A DNA stretch of 14,509 nt, taken from NCBI GenBank assembly GCA_964604565.1, contig CAZRZN010000094.1, positions 1-14,509 of the forward strand, written 5' to 3'. This document shows, in pieces, positions 1-7,294 of the stretch (position 1 is its first letter; each line of letters opens with the position of its first letter). The position numbers were made by a program, and so were the translations under genes. Source of the stretch: CAZRZN01 sp964604565 (GTDB lineage: Bacteria > Pseudomonadota > Alphaproteobacteria > Rhodobacterales > Rhodobacteraceae). The notes under the pieces are model-generated. The model made no database searches. It was not told the DNA's origin and saw only the letters and a list, made by a program, of their open reading frames with translations.

Positions 1-1
1 G

Positions 2-538
2 GAACGCGCGCTGACGGCCGTCGCCAGCCACACGCATTTTGATCACATTGGCTGCCATCATGAATTCGATGATCGTTGCGTGCATCGGGCGGAGGCAGAG
101 ATCCTCGCCCGGCCATCACGCGCCTCGACCCTTGCCGACCCCTACGTGACCGACGACATCTTTGATCGCCTGCCGCCCCTGCCCTACGAATCCGCGACCT
201 ATGCGGTCAAATCAGCCCCTGCGACCCGCCTGCTGGAGGATGGAGACATTGTCGATCTGGGCGACCGGCAGTTTGAGGTCATCCATACGCCGGGTCATTC
301 CCCCGGCGGAATCGCGCTTTGGGAGGCCGCGAGCGGCATCCTGTTCTCCGGCGATATCGTCTATGACGGGCCGCTGATCGAAGACACGTATCATTCGGAC
401 GCAACGGACTACTACCGCTCGATGGTCAGGCTGCATGGATTGCCCGTTCGGATGGTCCACGGTGGCCATTTTCCAAGTTATGACGGGGCGCGCCACAAGG
501 AAATCATCCGGGCTTGGCTGGAGGACAAGGACAAATAG
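2..538 (+). CDS. MBL-fold metallo-hydrolase, 5' truncated by window edge
   Basis: This is the C-terminal 178 residues of a metallo-beta-lactamase-fold hydrolase; the reading frame is open to the left edge, so the true start lies outside. The signature HTHFDH (second HxHxDH-type motif) is at residues 11-16 of the visible part, encoded before the first in-window ATG at 80. Starting the gene at 80 would therefore remove the metal site. Further ligands fit the fold: the His in TPGHSPGG, the Asp in LFSGD and the His in VHGGHFPS. Together they form a two-metal hydrolase centre. The family covers lactonases, thioesterases, glyoxalase II-like enzymes and others, and nothing here fixes the substrate. 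The protein has no visible membrane segment in this part. The gene ends about 65 bp before a strong terminator shared with the convergent dctM. Fold assignment is firm; function is open. Confidence 0.9.
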   Translation, partial: ERALTAVASHTHFDHIGCHHEFDDRCVHRAEAEILARPSRASTLADPYVTDDIFDRLPPLPYESATYAVKSAPATRLLEDGDIVDLGDRQFEVIHTPGHSPGGIALWEAASGILFSGDIVYDGPLIEDTYHSDATDYYRSMVRLHGLPVRMVHGGHFPSYDGARHKEIIRAWLEDKDK

Positions 539-603
539 CGCCTTGCGGTAGGACGGCCCAGCGATCCACGAAGCCAAAGACGCCGCACCAGCGGTGGCAA
601 AGG

Positions 604-637
604 AAAACCCGGCGGCCCCGAGGCCGCCGGGTTTTTT
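604..637. terminator. Bidirectional rho-independent terminator between the MBL hydrolase gene and dctM
   Basis: A perfect 14-bp inverted repeat has arms at 604-617 and 622-635 and a 4-nt loop CCGA. The GC core (CCCGGCGGCC/GGCCGCCGGG) is flanked by A4 on the left and T6 (632-637) on the right. It therefore reads as a GC hairpin followed by a T-run on both strands. It lies 65 bp after the stop of the plus-strand hydrolase gene. In the other direction it starts directly after the dctM stop codon at 639-641. It should end both convergent transcripts. Confidence 0.92.
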
Positions 638-638
638 G

Positions 639-3281
639 TCAGAAGTTCAGCGAGATATCGCGATGTTGTGCGTTGCACGAGGCGACGACCAAGGCCTGCT
701 CCTGCGGCAGTTTGGGCTGCTGACGCAAGCCGATCGTATCCTTGATCGCATCGTCATAGGTTCGCAGCGCGGGCAGCAGATCCTCCGCCGCGCGCGTGCG
801 CCATGCAACCTCGGACTCGAAGAGTTGCTGTGCTTCCGCGATGTATTCGGCAGCACGTTCGGGATCCGGGGTGCGTGCGTCGATCTCGCGACGGGCATCC
901 GACAGCAGGCCGCGGATGTCGTTGGCTCCTGCAACGTCCCCGAACATCCGCTCGACATCCTTGAAGCGCTCATCGGCGGTATCGCCATCCATGCCGGCGG
1001 CGTCCTCGGCAAGCGCGTTGATGGGCCCTTCAAGCTCGGCCAGCGCATCAGCGGATTCGATCACCTCGATCAACTCCTCCAACGGCTCATAGGCTTGGTC
1101 GACGGTGCGGCGATACATGCCACGCGCCCGACGGTCTGCCGACGTCAACTGCCCATAGGCCGCTTCCGCATCGGACCAGCTTGCCGGGATCTGATCCAGC
1201 AGGGCCTGACGCTCTTCTTCGAGTTCCTCGACACGGGCCTGCAAGCGTTCGGTATCGCCAAAGCCGCGGTCCACCTGCACGCGCAGATCCTCCAGCTCGC
1301 TCTGTATCCGACGCGCGCTGGCCTCAAGCGACCGGACGACCCTGTGCTGCGGTCTGTAGTCTTCGGCCTCTTCCGCAAGCTGCGCCTTGATGTCCTCGAT
1401 TTCCTCCATCAGGACAAAAGCCTGCTCTGCCTTTTCGATGCTGTCCCGGAAATCCTCACGCTGATCTTCGGGCAGATACGACAGATCAAGTGCCGCGGCA
1501 TCCTGAATGGCCCCCCTGATCGCATCACCATTCGTTGCAAATTCCTCGGCTACGAAATTCTCGACACAGTATTGCAGGGCCGGGTTGATCGGCGGTGGCG
1601 CCGTCTCTGCTGTCAGGGAGCTGCGCATCGGCAGGTAATTGACCAGCGGCGGATAGAAGGCAACGATGAACAGAGATACGATTTGCAGCGCGATGAAGGC
1701 CAGAACGCCGGTGTAGATCTGGATCGTCTTGACCGCTTTGGACGCGACCCCGCGCAGATAGAACAGCGCAAAGCCGAAAGGTGGCGTCAAGAAGGACGTC
1801 TGGATGTTCAGACCGATCATCACGCCAAGCCACACGGCGGTGACATTGGCCTCTGGATCGGCCAGCAGGATCGGCGCGACGATCGGCACGACAACCACGG
1901 CGATTTCGATGAAGTCCAGAAAGAAGCCAAGGACAAAGATCACGGCCATGACGATCGCGAATTTCGTCCAGAAGCCGCCGGGCAACCCTTCGAGGAAATG
2001 CTTCACCAGTTCCTCCCCGCCAAAGGCGCGGAAGGCGGCGGTCAGCATGGCCGCACCCAACAGGATGATGAACACGAGGGACGTCGTCTTTGCGGTCTCA
2101 ATCATGACACCGATCAGTGCCCCATCGTTCACGTAGGCGCGGTAGCCGCTCCAGATGATCGAAACGATGACAATGGCAACGCCGAGGATCGCAAGCTGCA
2201 CACCGAAAGCGTCCTCTGCGGACTGTATGTTCTGAACATTCGTGTCGTAGTTGGACAGGACATAGACGATCAGGGCCAGCCCGGCGAGCGCCAGGATGGC
2301 AGGAATATATCGCAGGCTCCCCCCGGGGTGCAGACGGTAGCCCGCCATGATCAAGGCACCCACGGCGCCGATGGCGCCCGCCTGATTGACCGTGGCGATC
2401 CCGCCAATGATCGACCCCAGAACCATCACGATCAGCGCCAGCGGAGGCACCATTGCGATGAGGAGCTGCCCGAGAAAGCGCAGGTCATAGTTGCCCTCGT
2501 AGGGCACGGCCGGCGCCAGACGCGGCCGGATCAGGGCCACACCGAGGATCAGCAGGATATACAGCCCCACCAGAACCAGACCGGGCACCAGAGCGCCAAG
2601 GAACATGTCGCCAGCACTTGTCGAGACAACGGCATATTCCGAAGGCATGATCAGTTCGCCGGTTACTTCCTTGTAGAGTTCCTGACGCGCCTGTCCGGCC
2701 TGATCCACCGCAGAGGCCAGCTGGTCCGCCAGAATGATCAGGACGATAGAGGGCGGAATGATCTGACCCAGCGTTCCGGACGCAGCGATGATGCCCGAGG
2801 AAAGCGAATTGGAGTAGCCGTTCCGCATCATTGCGGGCAGGGAAATCAGGCCCATCGCGACCACGGTCGCCCCGACGATGCCTGTCGTCGCGGCGAGCAA
2901 CGCACCGACGACCACGACCGAAATGCCCAGGCCACCGGGGATCGGGCCAAAGAGCTGCGCCATGGTCACCAGAAGATCCTCGGCGATCTTCGAGCGCTGA
3001 AGCATGATTCCCATGAAGATGAAGAGCGGAATCGCGATCAGCGTGTCTCGTTCAGGCTCCCAGTAGACCCCTCGAAGGTTGGTCACACCGGCGCTCAGCC
3101 ATTGCGACGGGCCACCGGATTCAAAGTAGGCGTCGACCCCGCCGCCAAAGAGATACCCGGCACCGGCCGCCAGAAGAACAGTTATGATCGCAGCGCCCGG
3201 CAGGGCGAAGGCAACCGGGTAACCGGATCCAAGCGCCGTAGCCATGATGACGACGAGCATTAGAAGGAAGAAAAGTTCCAT
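639..3281 (-). CDS. dctM: TRAP transporter large permease subunit (DctM) with a long charged C-terminal tail
   Basis: This 880-residue protein is the large membrane subunit of a tripartite ATP-independent periplasmic transporter; this subunit carries the ion-coupled translocation path. Residues 1-550 are strongly hydrophobic and contain typical DctM stretches: IPLFIFMGIML near 84-94, the GATVVAMG and SGTLGQIIPPSIVLII region at 137-183, and NIQTSFLTPPFGFALFYLRGV at 492-512. Canonical DctM proteins are about 430 residues. Here the membrane part is longer, with an additional segment (about 325-385) holding two likely extra helices and a polar loop (about 188-225). After the last helix, ending near YPPLVNYLP (543-551), come about 330 hydrophilic residues rich in E, D, A, R, L and Q. 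They have heptad-like stretches at about 610-700 and cysteines at 572 and 869. The gene begins 20 bp after dctQ and is the last gene of the operon, directly before the terminator. DctM identity is secure; the tail is of unknown function. Confidence 0.95.
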   Translation of the reverse strand: MELFFLLMLVVIMATALGSGYPVAFALPGAAIITVLLAAGAGYLFGGGVDAYFESGGPSQWLSAGVTNLRGVYWEPERDTLIAIPLFIFMGIMLQRSKIAEDLLVTMAQLFGPIPGGLGISVVVVGALLAATTGIVGATVVAMGLISLPAMMRNGYSNSLSSGIIAASGTLGQIIPPSIVLIILADQLASAVDQAGQARQELYKEVTGELIMPSEYAVVSTSAGDMFLGALVPGLVLVGLYILLILGVALIRPRLAPAVPYEGNYDLRFLGQLLIAMVPPLALIVMVLGSIIGGIATVNQAGAIGAVGALIMAGYRLHPGGSLRYIPAILALAGLALIVYVLSNYDTNVQNIQSAEDAFGVQLAILGVAIVIVSIIWSGYRAYVNDGALIGVMIETAKTTSLVFIILLGAAMLTAAFRAFGGEELVKHFLEGLPGGFWTKFAIVMAVIFVLGFFLDFIEIAVVVVPIVAPILLADPEANVTAVWLGVMIGLNIQTSFLTPPFGFALFYLRGVASKAVKTIQIYTGVLAFIALQIVSLFIVAFYPPLVNYLPMRSSLTAETAPPPINPALQYCVENFVAEEFATNGDAIRGAIQDAAALDLSYLPEDQREDFRDSIEKAEQAFVLMEEIEDIKAQLAEEAEDYRPQHRVVRSLEASARRIQSELEDLRVQVDRGFGDTERLQARVEELEEERQALLDQIPASWSDAEAAYGQLTSADRRARGMYRRTVDQAYEPLEELIEVIESADALAELEGPINALAEDAAGMDGDTADERFKDVERMFGDVAGANDIRGLLSDARREIDARTPDPERAAEYIAEAQQLFESEVAWRTRAAEDLLPALRTYDDAIKDTIGLRQQPKLPQEQALVVASCNAQHRDISLNF

Positions 3282-3301
3282 TCGCGCAGACCTATATCCG
3301 A

Positions 3302-4270
3302 TTACATCATGTCGGCGTGAGTTTCACGCGCGCCGGGTTCGCCACGTTTGTCGGCGATGGATTCAAAGAATTGGGCAACAAACTGCACCATCATCGTCAC
3401 GGCAAACACGCCGAGGAACCCGGCCATGAAATACTTCACATACATCCCGAAACCGGCCTGCGTCACCTCGAACACCAGAATCGGACCCACGATGATGCTG
3501 GAAGCGGACCCGAAGCCCATGATCAGGATGGTCCAGCACAGCGACATTCCCAGAAGAATGGATCCCCATGCGTTGACCCTGCCCTTCTTCTCTCTCCGCA
3601 TGCTGGCATAAAGAAGGTCGACCCGCACATGACCGTCCTCCAGCAGCGTGTAGGCCGAGGCAAACAGAAACAGCGCGCCATACCAGAAACGGACCAGATC
3701 GGCCATAAAGGCCTGCTCATAGGAGAATACGAAGCGGCTGATGACGATCATCAGTTCCGCGATCACCACCAGAAGGGCCAGCCAGATAAAGCCGAGCGAC
3801 CGCGTCAGAGCGGCAATCACGATGCCAAGGACCACCAGAGGGGTATGGAAGTAGATGCCCCGGAACTGCGAGCGGCCGAGATTCCCGGCGAGTTCCTCAC
3901 CGACGATACCGTCCAGCATCTCGTTGACGCGCAGGAAGGATATGATCGCGTCGCCGAAGCCCACCAGCACGACAATCCAGAAAGCCGCCCGAACCAGAAA
4001 GGTGTTGAATGCCGTGATCCGCGCAGCTTCGGAGCGCAGAGTTGTGTCTGGCGATCGCAACACGAGGAAGATCGCGAACGCCGCGGCGGCGATGTAAAGG
4101 GCCACCTGAAATACGGCCGTCGCGCCACCCCCGGAAAAGATCGTTCCAGCACCCGAAAAATCGAACCAGAAGGTTAGAATTGCATTGCCGATGAAAGCCG
4201 TCATTACGGCAAGCATTACCCAGCCGAAAGAGCGTGCCAGCAATGCAGGCGCTCCATATGTATCTGTCAT
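3302..4270 (-). CDS. dctQ: TRAP transporter small permease subunit (DctQ), long form
   Basis: This 322-residue integral membrane protein is the small permease partner of DctM in a TRAP system. The DctQ domain is in the second half (about 165-305), with the recognisable patch FWYGALFLFASAYTLLEDGHVRVDLLY at 195-221. Typical DctQ proteins have about 160-200 residues and four helices. Here an extra N-terminal half (about 1-160) adds about four hydrophobic segments, near 15-35, 53-72, 91-112 and 142-158. Long DctQ proteins of this kind occur with TakP-type binding proteins, which agrees with the upstream gene. The ATG at 4270 is preceded by a G-rich Shine-Dalgarno stretch (AGGGGG) about 8 nt away. 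dctM follows after 20 bp. A 111-bp gap containing a 13-bp hairpin separates it from dctP, which may set its expression below that of the binding protein. Confidence 0.9.
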   Translation of the reverse strand: MTDTYGAPALLARSFGWVMLAVMTAFIGNAILTFWFDFSGAGTIFSGGGATAVFQVALYIAAAAFAIFLVLRSPDTTLRSEAARITAFNTFLVRAAFWIVVLVGFGDAIISFLRVNEMLDGIVGEELAGNLGRSQFRGIYFHTPLVVLGIVIAALTRSLGFIWLALLVVIAELMIVISRFVFSYEQAFMADLVRFWYGALFLFASAYTLLEDGHVRVDLLYASMRREKKGRVNAWGSILLGMSLCWTILIMGFGSASSIIVGPILVFEVTQAGFGMYVKYFMAGFLGVFAVTMMVQFVAQFFESIADKRGEPGARETHADMM

Positions 4271-4309
4271 CCGATGCCCCCTGATGAATGGACGACGAAA
4301 CCGTAGAAA

Positions 4310-4340
4310 GATCGAGCCGGATCACTAATCCGGCTCGATC
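4310..4340 (-). promoter_or_regulatory. Intercistronic stem-loop between dctP and dctQ
   Basis: There are perfect 13-bp arms at 4310-4322 and 4328-4340 (GATCGAGCCGGAT and its complement) with a 5-nt loop. In the dctP transcript the hairpin lies 41 nt after the dctP stop and 39 nt before the dctQ start. On the minus strand it is followed only by TTTCT, not a long U-run, so partial termination or 3'-end protection of dctP mRNA is more likely than full termination. Binding-protein genes usually need higher expression than their permease genes, and such hairpins commonly produce that difference. The structure is seen directly; its effect is inferred. Confidence 0.75.
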
Positions 4341-4381
4341 GTGTTCGGGAGAGTCCTTAACCGACTTTCTGTCGCTCTGCG

Positions 4382-5467
4382 TCAGATGTCGAGGTAACGG
4401 TTCCGTTTTGCGACATAGGGCGCATCGGAAAGGTTCGACCACGCACCCACGTTGTCGCGGACTGCGAGGAAGCTGTCGAAGATTTCCGCGGAAAGGGCGC
4501 TATGCTCACGCGCTTCCTCGATTACTTCGGTGGCGGCGTCACCAAAGGCCTCGTAGACGTCGTCATTGAACTCGCGCAGTTCGATGCCGTAGTCGTTGAT
4601 CAGGCGGTTCAGATAGATACCGTTGTTGTAGTTCGTCTCAGCCGCCTGCAGGGCATTTTCTTCCGCGCTGGCCGCGGTGATGATGTCCTTTTCGTTCGAC
4701 GACAGCGAACTCCAGAAATCGGCATTCATGCCGAGGCTCAGCTGGCTGCCGGGCTCGTGCATACCGGGCCAGTAGTAATACTGAGCCGCCTCGTAGAGCT
4801 TCAGGAAGAAATCGTTCCAGGGACCGACCCACTCCGTCGCGTCGATCGCACCAGATACGAGGTTTTCGTAAATCTGGCCGCCCGGCAGCGACACCGGCGA
4901 TGCGCCGACCTTGGCCATGACGTCACCGCCAAGGCCGGGGATACGCATCTTGAGACCGCGAAGGTCCTCCGGCGAGTTGATTTCCTTGTTGAACCAGCCA
5001 CCCATCTGCACGCCGGTGTTGCCGCAAGGGATGCCCTTGATGCCGAATTCGGCACCGAGCTTGTCCAACAGCTCCTGGCCGCCGCCAAACTTCATCCAGG
5101 CGTCGATTTCCGTGTAGGTCAGGCCGAAGGGAACGGCCGTGAAAGGCGCCCAGCCGGGGTGCTTGCCCTTCCAGTAATAGTCGGCGCCGATATAGGCGTC
5201 AGCATTGCCCGACGCGACTTCGTCAAAGCTGTCGAATGCGCCGACACGCTCGCCCGCGGCAAAATACTGAACCGCGATACGGCCTTCGGTCAATTCCTCG
5301 ATACGGCCGGCAAGGCGCTGAGCGCTGGTGCCAAGGCCGGGAAAGTCGCGACCCCAGGTCGAAACGATCACCATGTCCTTGCGCTCTTGCGCGACCGCCG
5401 GAGCCGCCAGAACAGCCGATGCCGCGGCACCGGTCGTCGCGACTTTCAGAAACTTACGTCTTTCCAT
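4382..5467 (-). CDS. dctP: TRAP transporter substrate-binding protein, TakP-like (2-oxo-/monocarboxylate type)
   Basis: This is a 361-residue periplasmic binding protein. The N-terminus MERRKFLK is a twin-arginine (Tat) motif, followed by an Ala-rich hydrophobic stretch and an AVA-Q cleavage site after residue 26. The mature protein has DctP-family signatures: GRIAVQYFAAGERVGAFDSFD (62-82), LKMRIPGLGGDVMAKVG (172-188) and GAIDATEWVGPWND (206-219). From memory of the Rhodobacter TakP structure, pyruvate and Na+ are held by Gln148, Arg169, Glu206 and Trp207. Here Gln154, Arg175, Glu212 and Trp213 stand at the same relative spacing, which supports a small 2-oxo or hydroxy acid as ligand. The reading frame stays open for 48 codons upstream, but the start at 5467 is chosen because of its ideal AGGAGG site and because it places the Tat motif at the N-terminus. 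First gene of dctPQM; the exact ligand is not proven. Confidence 0.93.
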   Translation of the reverse strand: MERRKFLKVATTGAAASAVLAAPAVAQERKDMVIVSTWGRDFPGLGTSAQRLAGRIEELTEGRIAVQYFAAGERVGAFDSFDEVASGNADAYIGADYYWKGKHPGWAPFTAVPFGLTYTEIDAWMKFGGGQELLDKLGAEFGIKGIPCGNTGVQMGGWFNKEINSPEDLRGLKMRIPGLGGDVMAKVGASPVSLPGGQIYENLVSGAIDATEWVGPWNDFFLKLYEAAQYYYWPGMHEPGSQLSLGMNADFWSSLSSNEKDIITAASAEENALQAAETNYNNGIYLNRLINDYGIELREFNDDVYEAFGDAATEVIEEAREHSALSAEIFDSFLAVRDNVGAWSNLSDAPYVAKRNRYLDI

Positions 5468-5745
5468 GTAGTACTTCCTCCTGTTGGCGCCTCTTGTCCG
5501 GCGCGCGCCCGATACAGATCTCTCGACCCTTTCGAACTTATTTTTGTACGGGTTCACGACACGTGTTTCCGCAACGGTCCCACCGGTAGCGTGGGTCGCA
5601 AATTGGTTCAATAGCTAAGCGCGTCGAGACGTGCAGGCGTCATGTCAGCGATAACATCACACTATGCCCGATTATTGAGCGCTTTTTCTCCCCTCATGCT
5701 CAAAGTTTAATCTGTGTTAGATCGAAACTGCACGGATTTCGCACA
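5468..5745 (-). promoter_or_regulatory. Upstream region of dctPQM, with candidate operator-like dyads
   Basis: This 278-bp gap, visibly more AT-rich than its surroundings, lies between the hydrolase stop and dctP. It should hold the operon promoter, but I find no convincing -35/-10 pair. Candidate dyads are ACACGTGT (5559-5566), ATTGGTTCAAT (5602-5612, a short dyad) and TTGAGC...GCTCAA (5675-5680 and 5698-5703, 17 bp apart). No strong hairpin with a T-run is visible after the hydrolase gene, so read-through from upstream cannot be excluded. Which of these sites, if any, binds a regulator is unknown. Confidence 0.35.
5477..5482 (-). promoter_or_regulatory. Strong Shine-Dalgarno site of dctP
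   Basis: On the minus strand the consensus AGGAGG lies 9 nt before the ATG at 5467. It decides between this start and an in-frame ATG at 5611, and it fits a highly expressed binding protein. Confidence 0.85.
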
Positions 5746-6771
5746 TCAAGAGGCCAGAAGTTGTCTCACGGACGCTCTTACGACCGCTTCATCCTCGGAA
5801 GAAAATTCCGGATTCCCGCCCCTGTGGCCCCAGAGTGTGTCCAGTTCGGCATAAGTTGCGCGCGTCATCGCCGCGGCTTCGGCACGGATGTCATGCGCCC
5901 GGAAATACAGGTCGGTCGTCGACGCCATGGCAACGGCCGGGCAGCGGATGGCCTTGAGTGCGGCCGACAGATCCCCCCCGAAGTGCGCGTTGTCACTGAT
6001 GTCGCACCGCTGCCAGGTATCGATCAGGGACAAGAGGTTGTGCGGGTCACGGTGCAGGAAATTCGGCTCCCACGCTGCCGTCAGGTAGGATTCCACCGTT
6101 TCGTGGCCGAGGTCCTCAAAGAGCCGGTTGCGGTAAAATCCCTGCGATAGTGCCCATCCCGCATAGATCCGACCAAATGCGCGCAGGCCGCGTTCGGGCC
6201 GCTCCGTAAAGCGCGTGCCATCCCAGGCCGGATCCGCCTTCAACGCGGCACGCAAGCCGTCGAGGAAAACCCAGTTGTGGATCGAAGTTTTCGCCGTTCC
6301 ACAGATCGCAAAGATTCGCGCGACATGGTCAGGCAACAGGGCGCCCCAGTGGTAGGCCTGCTGCGCCCCCATCGACCAGCCATAGACCAGCGCGAGACGC
6401 TCGATGCCAAAGGTCTCGCGTATCATCCGGTGCTGGATGGCGATGTTGTCGACATGGCTGATCCGCGGAAAGTTTCCGTCAGGAAAGCTGTCCCATAACG
6501 TGCTGGGAGAGGTCGATGCGCCGTTGCCCAGCATATTCACGGCAATGATGAAATACCGCTCAGGATCCAGAATCCGGTTCTTGCCGATCAACCATGCCAC
6601 ATCGGCATCGACCACGCCGTAAGACGTCGGGTAGAGGATCGCATTCGATCTGTCGGCATTCAGGGTGCCATACGTCCGATACGCAAGCTGCGCGTGAGGC
6701 AGGACCGTGCCGCAGTGCAGTTCGAAATCCGTCAGATCGAAACGGTTGAGCGGGGGCAGGTTCGGGGACAT
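5746..6771 (-). CDS. Alpha/beta-fold hydrolase, homoserine O-acetyltransferase (MetX)-like family
   Basis: This 341-residue soluble alpha/beta-hydrolase belongs to the MetX-like group, which contains homoserine/serine acyltransferases and related esterases such as MekB. The catalytic triad is visible: nucleophile Ser133 in the elbow GWSMGAQ (131-137), Asp287 in ASTTDLYF and His316 in LWGHRGGNP. The segment NMLGNGASTSPSTLW (79-93) corresponds to the region near the oxyanion hole that reads roughly N-LG-C-GSTGP-S in true MetX. Its divergence, and the length below the usual 370-380 residues, argue against genuine homoserine acetyltransferase. An esterase or acyltransferase of unknown substrate is the safer call. 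The ATG at 6771 has AAGGAG 6 nt upstream, so the longer open frame to 7047 is not used. The 200-bp gap to the next upstream gene (6772-6971) holds no gene and only a weak GC dyad. Confidence 0.85.
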   Translation of the reverse strand: MSPNLPPLNRFDLTDFELHCGTVLPHAQLAYRTYGTLNADRSNAILYPTSYGVVDADVAWLIGKNRILDPERYFIIAVNMLGNGASTSPSTLWDSFPDGNFPRISHVDNIAIQHRMIRETFGIERLALVYGWSMGAQQAYHWGALLPDHVARIFAICGTAKTSIHNWVFLDGLRAALKADPAWDGTRFTERPERGLRAFGRIYAGWALSQGFYRNRLFEDLGHETVESYLTAAWEPNFLHRDPHNLLSLIDTWQRCDISDNAHFGGDLSAALKAIRCPAVAMASTTDLYFRAHDIRAEAAAMTRATYAELDTLWGHRGGNPEFSSEDEAVVRASVRQLLAS

Positions 6772-6971
6772 CGGCGGCTCCTTACAGGGGATTGCCCCGT
6801 CATTGATGCGCCGATTGCAACGGATCGGCAAGGATGGGACAGCCGGTGCCAACAAGGGAGCCCTCGGCGCGCACAGCGGCGCCGCTATTTTAGCCTCGCC
6901 ACAGCCGTCATTGCGCAACGGGTCTTCCCCGCCACGCAGACCACGATGCAGGTCGCAAGACCGCCAGAGCC

Positions 6972-7289
6972 TCAAACCGAGGCAAAACAGCCCAGAGCCG
7001 GGCCATGCACGCCGATATCGGCCGGACCAAAAAGCGTGTCGACGCAAAGCGAGAAATACCCGGCCCTCGGCATGAACAGGACCGCGTAATCCCCATCGGA
7101 TCGGGTCACGCTGTAGCAGGTCTGCGTGAAGCCACCGCTGAAATTGACCGTGATCGGACGCGGCCGTCGGACCCTGAGACGTGCGAAATCCCGCAGCATC
7201 ATCAGATCGCCCTCTTTCGCAGGCGCGAAGGCAGCCAGTTCGTCCTCGACCAGTCGCGTCACCTTTGCTGAAAGATCATCCTGACTCAT
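6972..7289 (-). CDS. Small conserved-looking protein of unknown function (105 aa)
   Basis: I do not recognise this 105-residue protein. Its ATG lies 5 bp after the stop of the TauE/SafE-type gene, with GAGG a few nt upstream, so translation is probably coupled to that gene. The N-terminal part (1-35) is predicted helical and acidic (SQDDLSAKVTRLVEDELAAF). A basic stretch follows (RLRVRRPRP, 37-45), then a probably beta-rich domain (46-105) with alternating polar and hydrophobic residues (ITVNFSGGFTQTCYSVT, DYAVLFMPRAGYFSLCVD) and cysteines at 58, 82 and 100. There is no signal peptide or membrane segment. The base composition resembles that of its neighbours. It may be an accessory protein of the permease or an independent small enzyme subunit; nothing here decides. 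Confidence 0.75.
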   Translation of the reverse strand: MSQDDLSAKVTRLVEDELAAFAPAKEGDLMMLRDFARLRVRRPRPITVNFSGGFTQTCYSVTRSDGDYAVLFMPRAGYFSLCVDTLFGPADIGVHGPALGCFASV

Positions 7290-7294
7290 GATCC

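Noticed and set aside
594..3263. An 889-codon open frame antisense to dctM
   Set aside because: The product is rich in His, Arg, Gln and Asp with no fold or membrane pattern, while the opposite strand encodes a clear DctM. Long antisense frames are common opposite GC-rich genes.
4382..5611. A longer DctP beginning at 5611
   Set aside because: It would bury the Tat signal behind 48 residues. The AGGAGG site and signal peptide both support the start at 5467.
6865..6884. CGGCGC...GCGCCG dyad as a terminator before the hydrolase gene
   Set aside because: On the minus strand, where the genes lie, no T-run follows; a T-rich stretch follows only on the plus strand, where no gene ends.
5746..7047. 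A longer alpha/beta hydrolase starting at 7047
   Set aside because: The extra 92 residues are not protein-like and overlap the 105-aa gene. The start at 6771 has a good ribosome-binding site and the family N-terminus.
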